A stretch of 64,000 nucleotides of DNA. Origin: Salvia splendens (lineage: Eukaryota > Streptophyta > Magnoliopsida > Lamiales > Lamiaceae). The position numbers and the translations under genes were made by a program. Positions within the stretch are counted from its first letter, which is position 1. Every line of letters starts with the position of its first letter. Below the pieces are notes generated by a model that was not told the origin of the DNA, searched no databases, and was given only the letters and a program-made list of their open reading frames with translations. Shown piece by piece: positions 21,983-31,557 of this stretch. Location: assembly GCF_004379255.2 (NCBI RefSeq), contig NC_056033.1, positions 6,924,172 to 6,988,171 of the forward strand. Direction: 5' to 3'.

Positions 21983-24900
21983 ATGACCGAAGTCATACCG
22001 GAGCCGAACTCGATGACAGTTCAGCTGTACGAAGACGATCCATCCAGAACGGTTAAGATCGGCTTCGCGGGAACGCCTCTACTTCGGGAAAAAACCATCC
22101 AGCTCCTCAAGGAGTACAAAGACGTCTTTGCATGGTCTCCGTTGGACATGACCGGAGTGCCCCCCGAGGTAATCACTCATCGTTTAAATATTGATCCTTC
22201 GGTCCGGCCGATAAAACAGAAGCAAAGACTCTTTGCGGCAGAACGAAGTCAAGTCATCCATGACGAAGTCCGTCAATTATTGAAGGCGGATGTGTTATTC
22301 GAAGTAAAGTATCCTTCGTGGGTGGCCAATCCTGTCATGATCAAGAAAAAGGAAGGAGGGTGGCGGATGTGCATAGATTTCACCGATCTAAATAAGCACT
22401 GTCCCAAAGATTGCTATCCCCTTCCGAACATAGATAAAAAAGTAGAAGCTCTGATAGGCTTTGAAATTTTTTGTTTTCTTGATCTATACAAAGGATACCA
22501 TCAGGTTTTAATGGATGAGATTGACGCTTCAAAAACGGCCTTCATTACTGATTTCGGCATTTTCGCTTATAAAAAGATGCCATTCGGTTTAAAGAATGCC
22601 GGAGCCACTTATCAAAGGATGGTAGACAAGCTTTTTCGGCACCTGATTGGAAAGGAGGTCGAAGTATATGTTGACGATATAGTCGTCAAAAGCAAAAGCA
22701 CTTCGGAGTACGAGCACAACCTCAAGTCCACTCTCAACGTGCTCAAGAAAGCCAACCTCAAACTTAATCCCCAAAAGTGTACCTTTTTGGTAGATTCGGG
22801 AAAGTTTCTGGGTTGTTGGGTTTCAAAGGACGGACTCAAGGCAAACCCCTCAAAAGTTCAAGTCGTTCAGAACATGGCAATGCCGAAGTCCATACATGAC
22901 GTGCAAAGGCTAACCGGATGTCTAGCCGCACTGAATCGATTCTTTTCCCAAGCAGCCGAAAAGCAACTGCCGTTCTTCAAGGTGTTGAAAAAGGCACCAA
23001 AGTTCGAGTGGGGAGCCGAGCAGAAAAGGGCCTTTGACGAGCTCAAAAGTTATCTAGCCGAGCTTCCTATTCTCTCTGCTCCAACCGAAGCCGAAGTAAT
23101 ATTCTTATACTTAGCGGCATCGGATCAAACCATCAGCGCGGTACTTGTTCGAGAAGAAGGCCTAAAGCAGCTTCCCATCTACTTTACAAGCCGAGCATTA
23201 AGAGGTCCAGAAACCAGGTATCAACCACTGGAAAAGATTGCTCTGGCATTAGTAAATGCAGCAAGGAGACTGCGGCCATACTTCTATGCTCACAAGGTAT
23301 GCGTCTTAACTGATCTGCCACTTCGGCAAGTGTTGACCAAACCAGAAGCATCAGGCAGAATCGCCAAGTGGGCTATAGAGTTGGGAGAGCACACAATTGA
23401 ATATCTACCTCGGAAAGCCATCAAGGGACAAGCCTTGGCAGATTTTCTTGCAGAAGCGAAGTTCGATCAAGCAATTCCTATTATTGCCGAACAGAAGAAT
23501 TCTGCCAATGCCGAACTAGCACAGCCCTTGGAATCCGAAGTAGAGCCGCCGGACTGCTGGAGCGGATTCGTAGATGGAGCTTCAAACAAGATGGGAAGTG
23601 GAGCTGGTATTTTACTTGTCGCTCCCGACGGACACGAGGTAACCTACTCACTTCGTTTCCTATTCCCCACTACTAATAATGAAGCCGAGTACGAAGCCCT
23701 CCTGGCCGGACTCCAGTTAGCGCAAAGTCTGCTCGTCAAATCTCTCAAAGTCCATTGTGATTCACAAGTCATAGTAAATCACGTGTTGGGTACAAGTGAA
23801 GCTCGTGACGAGAGAATGAAGAAGTATTTGGACAAAGCGCAAAGCATCAGCCGAAGTTTCTCCTATTTTCGGATAATCCGCATTCCCAGAGCGGAAAATA
23901 GCCGAGCAGATGCCTTAAGTAAGTTGGCCTCAGATCCGAGCTCAAAGGCGGAAGAATTAATGCATCGAAGCATTGATGAAGCCGAGGTACATTCAGTATC
24001 CAGCTCGCCGAACTGGATGACGCCGATCTTGCAGTATCTGGATCAAGGACAATTGCCCGAGGATAAGAGAGAAGCTCGGAAGATCACATGCCGAGCACTT
24101 CGGTACGAACTTCATGAAGGAGTCCTCTTTAGAAAGTCTTACCTCCAGCCGTTATTGCGGTGCGTAGGACCAGAAGAGACGGACTACATCCTCAGAGAAG
24201 TTCATGAAGGATCGTGCGGTAGCCACATCGGAGCCAGAGCTTTAGCTAAAAAAGTTCTGAGATGGGGATATTATTGGCCAACCATGGTACAAGAGGCAGT
24301 GCAGCTCGTCAAGAAGTGTACGAAGTGCCAAATTCATGCAAATGTCCCAAGGATGCCGCAGACCGATCTATACACTATGCAAAGCCCTTGGCCTTTCATG
24401 CAATGGGGCATAGACATAGTGGGACCACTTCCTCAAGCTCCTCGGCAAATGAAATTCCTTATCGTTGCCGTGGACTACTTCACGAAGTGGGTGGAGGCTG
24501 AACCATTAGCTACGATAACGAGCTCAAAGGCATTGGACTTCGTCTGGAAGAACATAGTGTGCCGATTTGGCATACCCCACATCCTCATCTCGGATAATGG
24601 GACTCAGTTCACCGACAAGACGTTCAAGAATTGGTGCCAAGAGCTGAACATTCAACAGCGGTTCACTTCGGTCTCCCATCCCCAAGCAAACGGACAAACG
24701 GAAGTAACGAACCGGATTCTGGTGAAAGGGTTAAAAGCTCGGTTAGAACAAGCCAAAGGACAATGGGTAGAAAATCTCCCTCAAGTCCTATGGTCCTACC
24801 GAACTACACCCAAAACCTCCAACGGTGAAACTCCGTATAGCCTGGTGTACGGCACTGAAGCCGTAATTCCGGTGGAGATCGGCGTACCCAGTCCCCGAAC

Positions 24901-25246
24901 TCTAAATTTCTCCTCAGAAATGAATGACGACGGACTGAGAGCAGAACTAGATCTCGCCGAAGAAAGAAGAGAATTGGCGTGCATAAAAGCAGCCAAGTAT
25001 AAGGAGCAAGTAGCCCGGTATTATAACCAAAGGGTGAAAAAGCTTCAATTTCAAGTGGGAGATCTCGTCTTGAGAAACAACGAAGTAAGCCGAGCAGAAA
25101 AGCTGGGCAAACTCGAACCCACATGGGAGGGTCCATATCGGGTGTCAGAAGTCCTCGGCAAAGGGTCTTATAAATTGACTCACATGTCAGGAGAACAAGT
25201 ACCCCGAACATGGCACGTCTCCAACCTCAAGAAGTTCCACTTGTAA
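21983..25246 (+). CDS. pol: Pol polyprotein: RT, RNase H, second RNase H, integrase
   Basis: 1087 aa, unbroken. Reverse transcriptase spans about residues 60-300, with FLDLYKGYHQV and the YVDD active site near 228. The ordinary RNase H lies at about 365-490 (FLYLAASDQTISAVL). The second, archaeal-type RNase H lies at about 525-660 (GFVDGASNKMGSGAG, NNEAEYEALLAGL); this domain marks the Tat lineage. Integrase has an HHCC finger near 735-785 (HIGARALAKK, CTKCQ) and the catalytic D, D, E in WGIDIVGPL (about 810), SDNGTQF (about 872) and GQTEVTNR (about 907). All catalytic residues that I can identify are present. It copies element RNA into DNA and inserts it in the nucleus. Translation probably depends on passing the upstream amber codon. 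Confidence 0.95.
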   Translation: MTEVIPEPNSMTVQLYEDDPSRTVKIGFAGTPLLREKTIQLLKEYKDVFAWSPLDMTGVPPEVITHRLNIDPSVRPIKQKQRLFAAERSQVIHDEVRQLLKADVLFEVKYPSWVANPVMIKKKEGGWRMCIDFTDLNKHCPKDCYPLPNIDKKVEALIGFEIFCFLDLYKGYHQVLMDEIDASKTAFITDFGIFAYKKMPFGLKNAGATYQRMVDKLFRHLIGKEVEVYVDDIVVKSKSTSEYEHNLKSTLNVLKKANLKLNPQKCTFLVDSGKFLGCWVSKDGLKANPSKVQVVQNMAMPKSIHDVQRLTGCLAALNRFFSQAAEKQLPFFKVLKKAPKFEWGAEQKRAFDELKSYLAELPILSAPTEAEVIFLYLAASDQTISAVLVREEGLKQLPIYFTSRALRGPETRYQPLEKIALALVNAARRLRPYFYAHKVCVLTDLPLRQVLTKPEASGRIAKWAIELGEHTIEYLPRKAIKGQALADFLAEAKFDQAIPIIAEQKNSANAELAQPLESEVEPPDCWSGFVDGASNKMGSGAGILLVAPDGHEVTYSLRFLFPTTNNEAEYEALLAGLQLAQSLLVKSLKVHCDSQVIVNHVLGTSEARDERMKKYLDKAQSISRSFSYFRIIRIPRAENSRADALSKLASDPSSKAEELMHRSIDEAEVHSVSSSPNWMTPILQYLDQGQLPEDKREARKITCRALRYELHEGVLFRKSYLQPLLRCVGPEETDYILREVHEGSCGSHIGARALAKKVLRWGYYWPTMVQEAVQLVKKCTKCQIHANVPRMPQTDLYTMQSPWPFMQWGIDIVGPLPQAPRQMKFLIVAVDYFTKWVEAEPLATITSSKALDFVWKNIVCRFGIPHILISDNGTQFTDKTFKNWCQELNIQQRFTSVSHPQANGQTEVTNRILVKGLKARLEQAKGQWVENLPQVLWSYRTTPKTSNGETPYSLVYGTEAVIPVEIGVPSPRTLNFSSEMNDDGLRAELDLAEERRELACIKAAKYKEQVARYYNQRVKKLQFQVGDLVLRNNEVSRAEKLGKLEPTWEGPYRVSEVLGKGSYKLTHMSGEQVPRTWHVSNLKKFHL

Positions 25247-25497
25247 GAGACAAGTCCGGTCAGTCCGTCTCGTGTCTAGTTCGGTCATAGGGGTATGTGT
25301 TTTTATTTGTTTGTTTCTTACTTGTGCCTTTTACTTGTCGTTTTTTAAAAGGTTTAAAGTCTTTTTCTTTCGTCTTTTTCATTTTTTCCCTATGTGTTTT
25401 GTCTCTATGTGCTTGTCGTCTCTTACAAATGGTACCAAGGTATATCGTTCTTTAAAGACTGATCCCCTTTTTAGATCGATTATTAAAGACTATTGTG

Positions 25498-25663
25498 AGT
25501 CCAAGCTTCTAAGGAGGATGTAAGACCACAATTCAGCTTAACAAGCAGTCCGTCTGAAACGAACTGCAATAAGCCAACGATTGTGCGTCCAAGCTTCCAA
25601 AGAGGATACAAGACCGCAATTCAGCTTAACAAGCACTTCGTCTGAAACGAACTGCAATAAGGG
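25498..25663 (+). repeat. two-copy 88-bp tandem repeat downstream of pol
   Basis: The unit beginning GTCCAAGCTTC, containing CAATTCAGCTTAACAAGCA and GAAACGAACTGCAATAAG, occurs twice. Confidence 0.8.
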
Positions 25664-26165
25664 AAAGTCCGATCCACGCGATAAACCTCGCCGAATTAGG
25701 ACGACCAAGTTCGGTCAAAGAAGTTTACCTCATAAGGCCGGGGACGACCACGTCTAGTCAAAGAGGTTTACTGCATAAGACCACTTCGGTTAACTGGGAA
25801 AGTCCGATCCACGCGATAAAACTCGCCGAATTAGGACAAGGGAAAGTTCGATCCCGGCGACAAAAATCGCCAAATTAGAACACAAACCAAGTCCGGTCAA
25901 AGATGTTTATTTCATCAGATCAAAGACGAGTCCGGTCAAAGATGTTTATTTCATCAGACCAAAGACGAGTCCGGTCAAAGATGTTTATTTCATCAGACCA
26001 AAGACGAGTCCGGTCAAAGATGTTTATTTCATCAGACCAAAGACGAGTCCGGTCAAAGATGTTTATTTCATCAGACCAAGGACCAAGTCCGGTCAAAGAA
26101 GTTTACTTCATAAGACCAAGGCCCAAGTCCGGTCAAAGAAGTTTACTTCATAAGACCGAGGACGA
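25660..26165 (+). repeat. satellite-like tandem array (39-bp unit, about 7 good copies) and degenerate copies
   Basis: From 25891 the unit AGTCCGGTCAAAGATG plus TTTATTTCATCAGACCAAAG repeats every 39-40 bp about seven times, the last two diverging. To the left are degenerate copies and three copies of AAGTCCGATCCACGCGATAA-like sequence (25672, 25799, 25845). The 158-aa open frame here is a by-product of a unit length divisible by three. There are no spacers, so it is not CRISPR. Tandem arrays in this position are a known trait of Tat elements. Confidence 0.85.
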
Positions 26166-26298
26166 GTACGATGAAATTTTTTCGCTAAGCTGTAAATACA
26201 GTGTTAGAAGCGAAAACAAAATTTCATTTTTCAAATCTTGTTCGGCATACAACTTAGCTACCCTACAAAATGGCGTTACGCTATTACAAGGGACTATT

Positions 26299-27087
26299 CT
26301 ACTGTCCAGGGTTGCTGAAGTTAAGCCACCTATCTGCAAAATCCTCTGGAAGCCGAGTTCGGTTGTTCCGAGCAGATGAAGAATAAGCAGGTCGACGAGA
26401 TGCTATCCTCGACCCAACGCCTCTTCCCCGAGCCCGAGAAGTCCTAACACCTCGGCGATGAAGAGTCTCTGCAATAAGCATCTGCTGATCTTGCTCGCTC
26501 ATAGTCACAACTCCTCGGCGAATTTCAGTCCGTCCCTGTCTTGACGATTCCGGTTGCTCCTGAGCCCGTTCTCGTCTTGACGTTTCCGGCTGTTCCGGAG
26601 TTCGTTGTTGGCTGGGAGTAGGATTTTGAACAAGGGAACCAGAGGTTTGATCTGGAGTGCGAGCATCTGTTGGCGCGATATGCCGAAGGAATCTTTCTAT
26701 GGAGGGGCGCCGAGAAAGAACAATGTTGTACCGAGAAGCCCAACGCCGCAGTGATGTCACAACTTGTTGGCAAGCCGGGCTCTCCAGCACATTGTTCATA
26801 CGGAGTACATGATATTCCTCCCACAGTTCGTCAACTCGACTCTGAACATCTGATATGGTCATTCCCCCGCGCACACGGATGTAATCCTCATACGCAGTCC
26901 TCTCAGCAATGGCCGTATTCAGCTCGGCCTCCAGATCTTTCTTATCGGACTCTAAGTCCTTGATATCGGCATCCAGCTTCACTAAACGAGCCAGAAGCTC
27001 GTCATTTTTCGTCTGATCGGCTATAGCTCTTCTCTCAGCTTCGTCCAAAGCCGAAGAGTACAGCCGTTTCCAGTGAAGTATCTCCAT
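26299..27087 (-). CDS. antisense coiled-coil protein of the Tat element (downstream aORF part)
   Basis: 262 aa beginning MEILHWKRLYSSALDEAERR on the strand opposite to gag-pol. The first 90 residues are heptad-like and rich in K, E, L and A, a probable coiled coil. Residues 140-220 are rich in R, S, P, E and Q (RTPEQPETSRRERAQEQPE). It may be a further exon of the antisense gene starting at 29147: an acceptor-like AG precedes the ATG, and polarity and composition agree. Function is unknown; antisense ORFs are known from Tat elements but their role is not. Confidence 0.6.
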   Translation of the reverse strand: MEILHWKRLYSSALDEAERRAIADQTKNDELLARLVKLDADIKDLESDKKDLEAELNTAIAERTAYEDYIRVRGGMTISDVQSRVDELWEEYHVLRMNNVLESPACQQVVTSLRRWASRYNIVLSRRPSIERFLRHIAPTDARTPDQTSGSLVQNPTPSQQRTPEQPETSRRERAQEQPESSRQGRTEIRRGVVTMSEQDQQMLIAETLHRRGVRTSRARGRGVGSRIASRRPAYSSSARNNRTRLPEDFADRWLNFSNPGQ

Positions 27088-27286
27088 CTCCTTGGGTACA
27101 AAGCAGCTATATTAGTTCGGCAGCTGTACCGAGCAGATAGTAAAATACAACAGGAATAAAGGCGAGTACGAAAAGCTATACGAAGACAAGTGTAGAGAAT
27201 TTTTCATTCACAAGGAAAATTTTTTACACTAGGGCTTCAAGGCCATTTTACAAGGAAGAAACTAGACTAAGAGAAGGGAGACGAAA

Positions 27287-29147
27287 TCATACTCCGCCAG
27301 CTTCGTCTCCGGCTCCTCGGTCTGGTACAGCTTCTTTCTCCTGGGCTACCTCAGCCTCAGCCTCGCCTCCTGCCGGCCTCGCCTCCGCCTCCTGATCGGC
27401 TTCCTTCTCCGGATGCCCGGCCTGATCGACTTCGGCCTCCCGCTCCAGCGGCTCGGCCTCACCCTCTCCGTGGTAAGTCGAAGCGGGTGAAACGGGTCCC
27501 ACGGAGGCAAAGATAGCCTCCAGGTTCTCGTCCCGATCAGCTCGACAACTCCGGACTCGGTCTGCAGAAAGCAGGACCGAAGATGAAGCGAGCTCCTCAA
27601 GGAGCGGCAGATTCTGAAGCCGAGCTGCTATCTCTCGGCTGTACAGAGGCATCACGACGTCGGCCCCCTGCTCGCCCTTATCGGCAATTAGCCTTACCAG
27701 ACTACCGACAAAGGCCGAGAACTGGCTGCTCAAAAAGAGTTTCTCCGTGTAAACACGGAGAGCCTCCCCTTGGGCAACCACGGCAGCAGCATCGCTCCGC
27801 TTCGCCTGCTCTCGCTGGATGACGAGCTGGTTTTTTGGCAAACTGAGCTTCATCCTGGGCCGAAATCCTAGCAGCTCTGGCCTTCTCAAATTTAGCCTCA
27901 GCCTGTTCGGCCCGATGACAAGCAGCCGCCAACTTCCTCTGCATCTCGGCATAGTCATTGGACGCTTTGGAGAGTTCGACGGCGACGAGCTTGGAGAGCA
28001 TATCGTTCCTCTGAAAATGAATAAAGAAAAAAGTCAACAAAGGGACCACAAAAAATACAGAAAAAAAAGCAAGGCCAGAAAATCAAGAAGAGAATTCACC
28101 TCGGCGAAGTCCGTGGGCCATAAAAACGGCTCACAGATATGTTCCGAAGGAGGCGCCAAGACCACGTCTTTCTCTGGCGCTCTCGGGGGCTTCTGGGCCT
28201 TCCCCCTCCCCTTTGCCGAAGTTGACTCCGGCTTCTTCGGATCCGAAGAGGTTTTTTGCCTTTTCGGAGTCCTCTCGGCATCAGACGCCGAGCTGGTGGT
28301 TTTCGGCCTCTCCGGCTCCTTGGACTCCGAAGATTTTCGGGTAGCCTTGTTCAGCATGTACACTGCCAAAAAGCAAGAAAGCAAGGTTAGTTTTCTTCGT
28401 TAAAGCAGTAGAACATAAAGGTAAAGAAAAATCTTCACCCTCGGCCTCTTCGTCCGAAGACGAGATGTCGAACACGACGTCGCCCTTGACGAGCTCAGAC
28501 TCCGTGTATTGTTTCCTAACTACGGGAATCTTGTTGAGCTCGCCATCGAGCTCGGCCAATGGTTCTAACCGAGGATGAGGAATCACGGACTTCGGCCCTC
28601 TCCAGGGGAAGCCCGGAGCCGCTGTCCTATTATAAAAAAAGAAGCGGTTTTGCCATTTCGGCCACTTGGTTTTGCAGAATGCCCTAAACGGCTGTAAGGG
28701 GATCAAGTAAAACCAAGATCCCTTCCTTTTAAATTGGAAAAAATTAAGGATTGCCCGCAGAGACAGATCCTTATCTAACCTACGGAGTTCGGCAGCAAAA
28801 GCCGACAAGTGCCTCCAAGAGTTCGGAGTCACCTGACCTAAAGGGAGTTGAAAAAAATCAAGAAGCTCTACAAAAGGTGGGGGAAGAGGGAAACGAAGCC
28901 CGCATTCTAAGCAGGCTTCGTAAACGGTGGCATAACCCTCCGGCGGGTCGTTAGCCCTATGATCATCGTCGGGAACCACCGCCTTCCCCCCAGGAAAAGA
29001 GTATTTTTCGTAAAGGGATATCACAGTATCCTTACTCAAGATACTGTGAAAATACTCTACGGTCTTCTCCCCGGATTCTTTCCGGCTAGAAGACCCCTTA
29101 CCCCCTTTTCTACCGCTACCAGACTCAGACGAAGAAGAAGCAGACAT
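27287..29147 (-). CDS. antisense ORF of the Tat element, PF04195-like (gypsy-type 'Transposase_28') protein, 3 exons
   Basis: ATG at 29147 (MSASSSSESGSGRKGGKG). Exons by GT-AG are 29147-28439, 28362-28100 and 28010 onward. Exon 1 (236 codons) carries the domain long labelled putative gypsy-type transposon protein, with PEGYATVYEACLECGLRFPL, LPPPFVELLDFFQLPLGQ and WFYLIPLQPF. Exon 2 is charged and proline/serine-rich (RTPKRQKTSSDPKKPEST). Exon 3 is a probable coiled coil. It is in frame to AQFAKK, then a run of six A (about 27832-27837 on the plus strand) shifts it, and the expected continuation NQLVIQREQAKR is read in the next phase to a stop at 27287. One base too many in that run would explain this. 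The name transposase is historical; there is no catalytic evidence. Confidence 0.65.
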
Positions 29148-29498
29148 GGTTCTTACTCTTTGAAAGTTTGAAGAAATCCTGAGGAAATTTTTGAAAGCGG
29201 AAGGAAATTTTTCACGCAAAAGATAGAGAGTGCAGAAGAAGCCAATAGCAAAGGTGTTCAAATGATGAAGAAAGGCGGTATTTATCAGATTTGGAAAAGA
29301 TTTCAAATCATCGCACCGTTTCATATCCCACCTTTTCAGGATTCGACGGCCGGATTTTACTGTCGCATTTAATGCCGCATTTAATGCAGTCACGCGCAGG
29401 GCACGTCCCCTGACTTCAGCCTCCCCCGTCCCCTTTTTCAGAATGCCGAAGTGACTCGCTTCGCCGAAGTGATTCACTTCGCTTTTCGGGGGGGGTAG

Positions 29499-30216
29499 TG
29501 ATGGGGTGCGTACTAAACAAGCCCAACAGCAATGACGGCCCATCAGCCCAAAGCCCAAGGAAGAGTATGAGTTCGGCATTACCAAAGAGTTCGGCCTCAG
29601 CCTACAGCTCGGTAAAAGCCAACCTATCAAGCTCTGCTCTCAGATCGGCAACCAAAGCAGGAGTATGAGTTCGGCATTACCAAAGAGTTCGGCCTCAGCC
29701 TACAGCTCGGTAAAAGCCATCCAATCAAGCTCTGCTCTCAGGTCGGCATCAAGCTCTACTCTCAGATCGGCAACCAAAGCAGTTCGGTCTCAGTATTCGA
29801 CCGAACAAGGAGTTAGTGGACCCATACAGGATGTCCAACACACCCACTACCACGTGGTGTCAACTCAGGCCACGATCGTAGGCCATGACCTACGCTACAT
29901 CCACGATCTTAGGCCATGACCTACACGACATCCACGACTTAGGGTGGTGATGCAAGCCACGATCTTAGTTCAAGATATAAATAGAACTTAGATCAGATAG
30001 AAGAAGGTTAAGCTCTCTAGAGATAAAAGACCATATAGCAAATAGCAAGTTTGTATTTGTAAGCTGTAGAAAACAGATCAAGCAATACAACTCTGCCCCC
30101 CTTTTCTTCCCGTGGACGTAGATTTACCTCAGTAAATCGAACCACGTAATTTCTTTGTGTCATAATCTTCATTCTCTACCAGCATTTACTAACGTCAGAA
30201 ATTCGCGGATCCATCA
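29499..30216 (+). repeat. 3' LTR of the Tat element
   Basis: 718 bp, same start, end, internal duplication, G-box and TATA box as the 5' LTR. I find no difference on reading them against each other. It follows a G8 polypurine tract. Confidence 0.95.
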
Positions 30217-30221
30217 AGGAC

Positions 30222-31557
30222 AAAGAGTCAAAGACCAATATCCTAATATCATCAAACGCACAAAAACAAAGAAACCAAAATTCGAGGTGCCAGACTCTAT
30301 CAACAGAATAATGGTAGGGGAAAAGTAAGAAACCAGTTATCACCTACAAATAGTTAAAGATATATTGGACTTTCTTTAAACTCTATCAATAGTAGATGGT
30401 GGCCTTAATTACAGTTAGTTTGACACATTTTATCATCTAGTGAAAAATTAGCTTCAATTCAAGAAAACACGCGCTCATTAATTAAATTCTGAAACATGAA
30501 AAACTTAATCAACAAATTGATATAAAACGATTTTTTTGTACCTAACTCAAGAATTATTTTGCTGGGGTCCTTGATATATTTTTCTTTCATATGTATAGCT
30601 TGACACATTATGGGATTACATACTGTAACCAAATTGTTGTTCGAATTATCGAATATATATCTTGTTCAAACAAATAAGAATGACAATTGCTGTCTGCTCC
30701 GAAACACTTTATAGTAAATTTGTCACAAAATTGATTATTCCCCAAATAATTTTGTTAGGTATATAGGATCCTATGTCTTTATTTAGGTATCCTATTTTTC
30801 ATTTTTTTAGTTTTTCAATAATAACTGATTATTAGGATGATTTAAATCAAAGTTAGACTATAAAATTTTCTAAATTATTGTTCTATTTATAGTAAATAAC
30901 AATAATTGAAAATAAATTTGAAGTATGATGAATGGCTCGATCTTAAACATCACTCTTTTAAACTGGTTTAATCTAATTTGCTACAAATTAGTACAGTGTG
31001 TGTCGAGTGTTAATAGGTGTGTAGAGTATTTAAATATATTGTCGATTAACACGATTAGGATTTTGTTTAGTTTTGGGTAACCAGGATAAACTTTCTTTTC
31101 TTGTTTTTTAGCTATCATATAGTATTGGTTTTGTTGAATTGCTTTTAGTGATCTTTGATCATGTATCAGTTTTGTTTTACTCCGTATTTGTATGGTCACC
31201 AATTTTTTAATTGACTACGCTCATTGATTTTTGCCTTCGATAATAAATCTTGTTTGTCACAATTACATTTTTTTGCTTAAACAAAATATAAGTAGTATAA
31301 AGAAAACAATTTTACAATTTCAATTGAGAAATAGAATTAAAATAAAACTGGAAAATCATGGGATTTAATTTCTTGAAAATTACAAACATAACTTAACCCC
31401 TTCTTCATTTTTTGCTTCTTGTAAATACTGTGAGATCTACGGCCTTTTTTAGGCCTGTTATGAACATAAACTATTTAACTAAAAATCCCACCATTTTCTT
31501 TTTTTCGTTTCTTTTTCTTAATTTTTACTCTCATTAAAAATTGAAACTACTGCGAAA
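30222..31557. other. intergenic; right end probably AAP 3' UTR
   Basis: AT-rich, no element ends recognised. The part below 31557 is downstream of the permease stop codon. Confidence 0.5.

Larger units (their letters stand above)
19047..30216 (+). mobile_element. complete Ty3/gypsy Tat-lineage LTR retrotransposon, very recent insertion
   Basis: Length is 11,170 bp. LTRs of 718 bp (19047-19764 and 29499-30216) read identically by eye. The target duplication AGGAC is perfect (19042-19046, 30217-30221). A primer-binding site TGGCGCCGTCTGTGGGAAG starts at 19766, and a G8 polypurine tract lies at 29488-29495. Inside, in order: gag-protease (19841-21955), pol with RT, RNase H, a second RNase H and integrase (21983-25246), tandem repeats (25498-26165) and antisense coding regions (29147 down to 26299). 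The second RNase H and the antisense ORF place it in the Tat group. The sense frames are intact, so it may be autonomous. Confidence 0.95.

Noticed and set aside
25903..26379. 158-aa frame of repeated MFISSDQRRVRSK units, or a CRISPR-like array
   Set aside because: The repeats are directly adjacent without unique spacers and the unit is 39 bp, a multiple of three, so the frame stays open by arithmetic. It is the tandem array of a Tat retroelement in a plant genome.
28281..29630. 449-aa version of the antisense ORF extending into the 3' LTR
   Set aside because: The extension upstream of MSASSSSES has low-complexity, LTR-derived sequence. The conserved part starts at the ATG at 29147.
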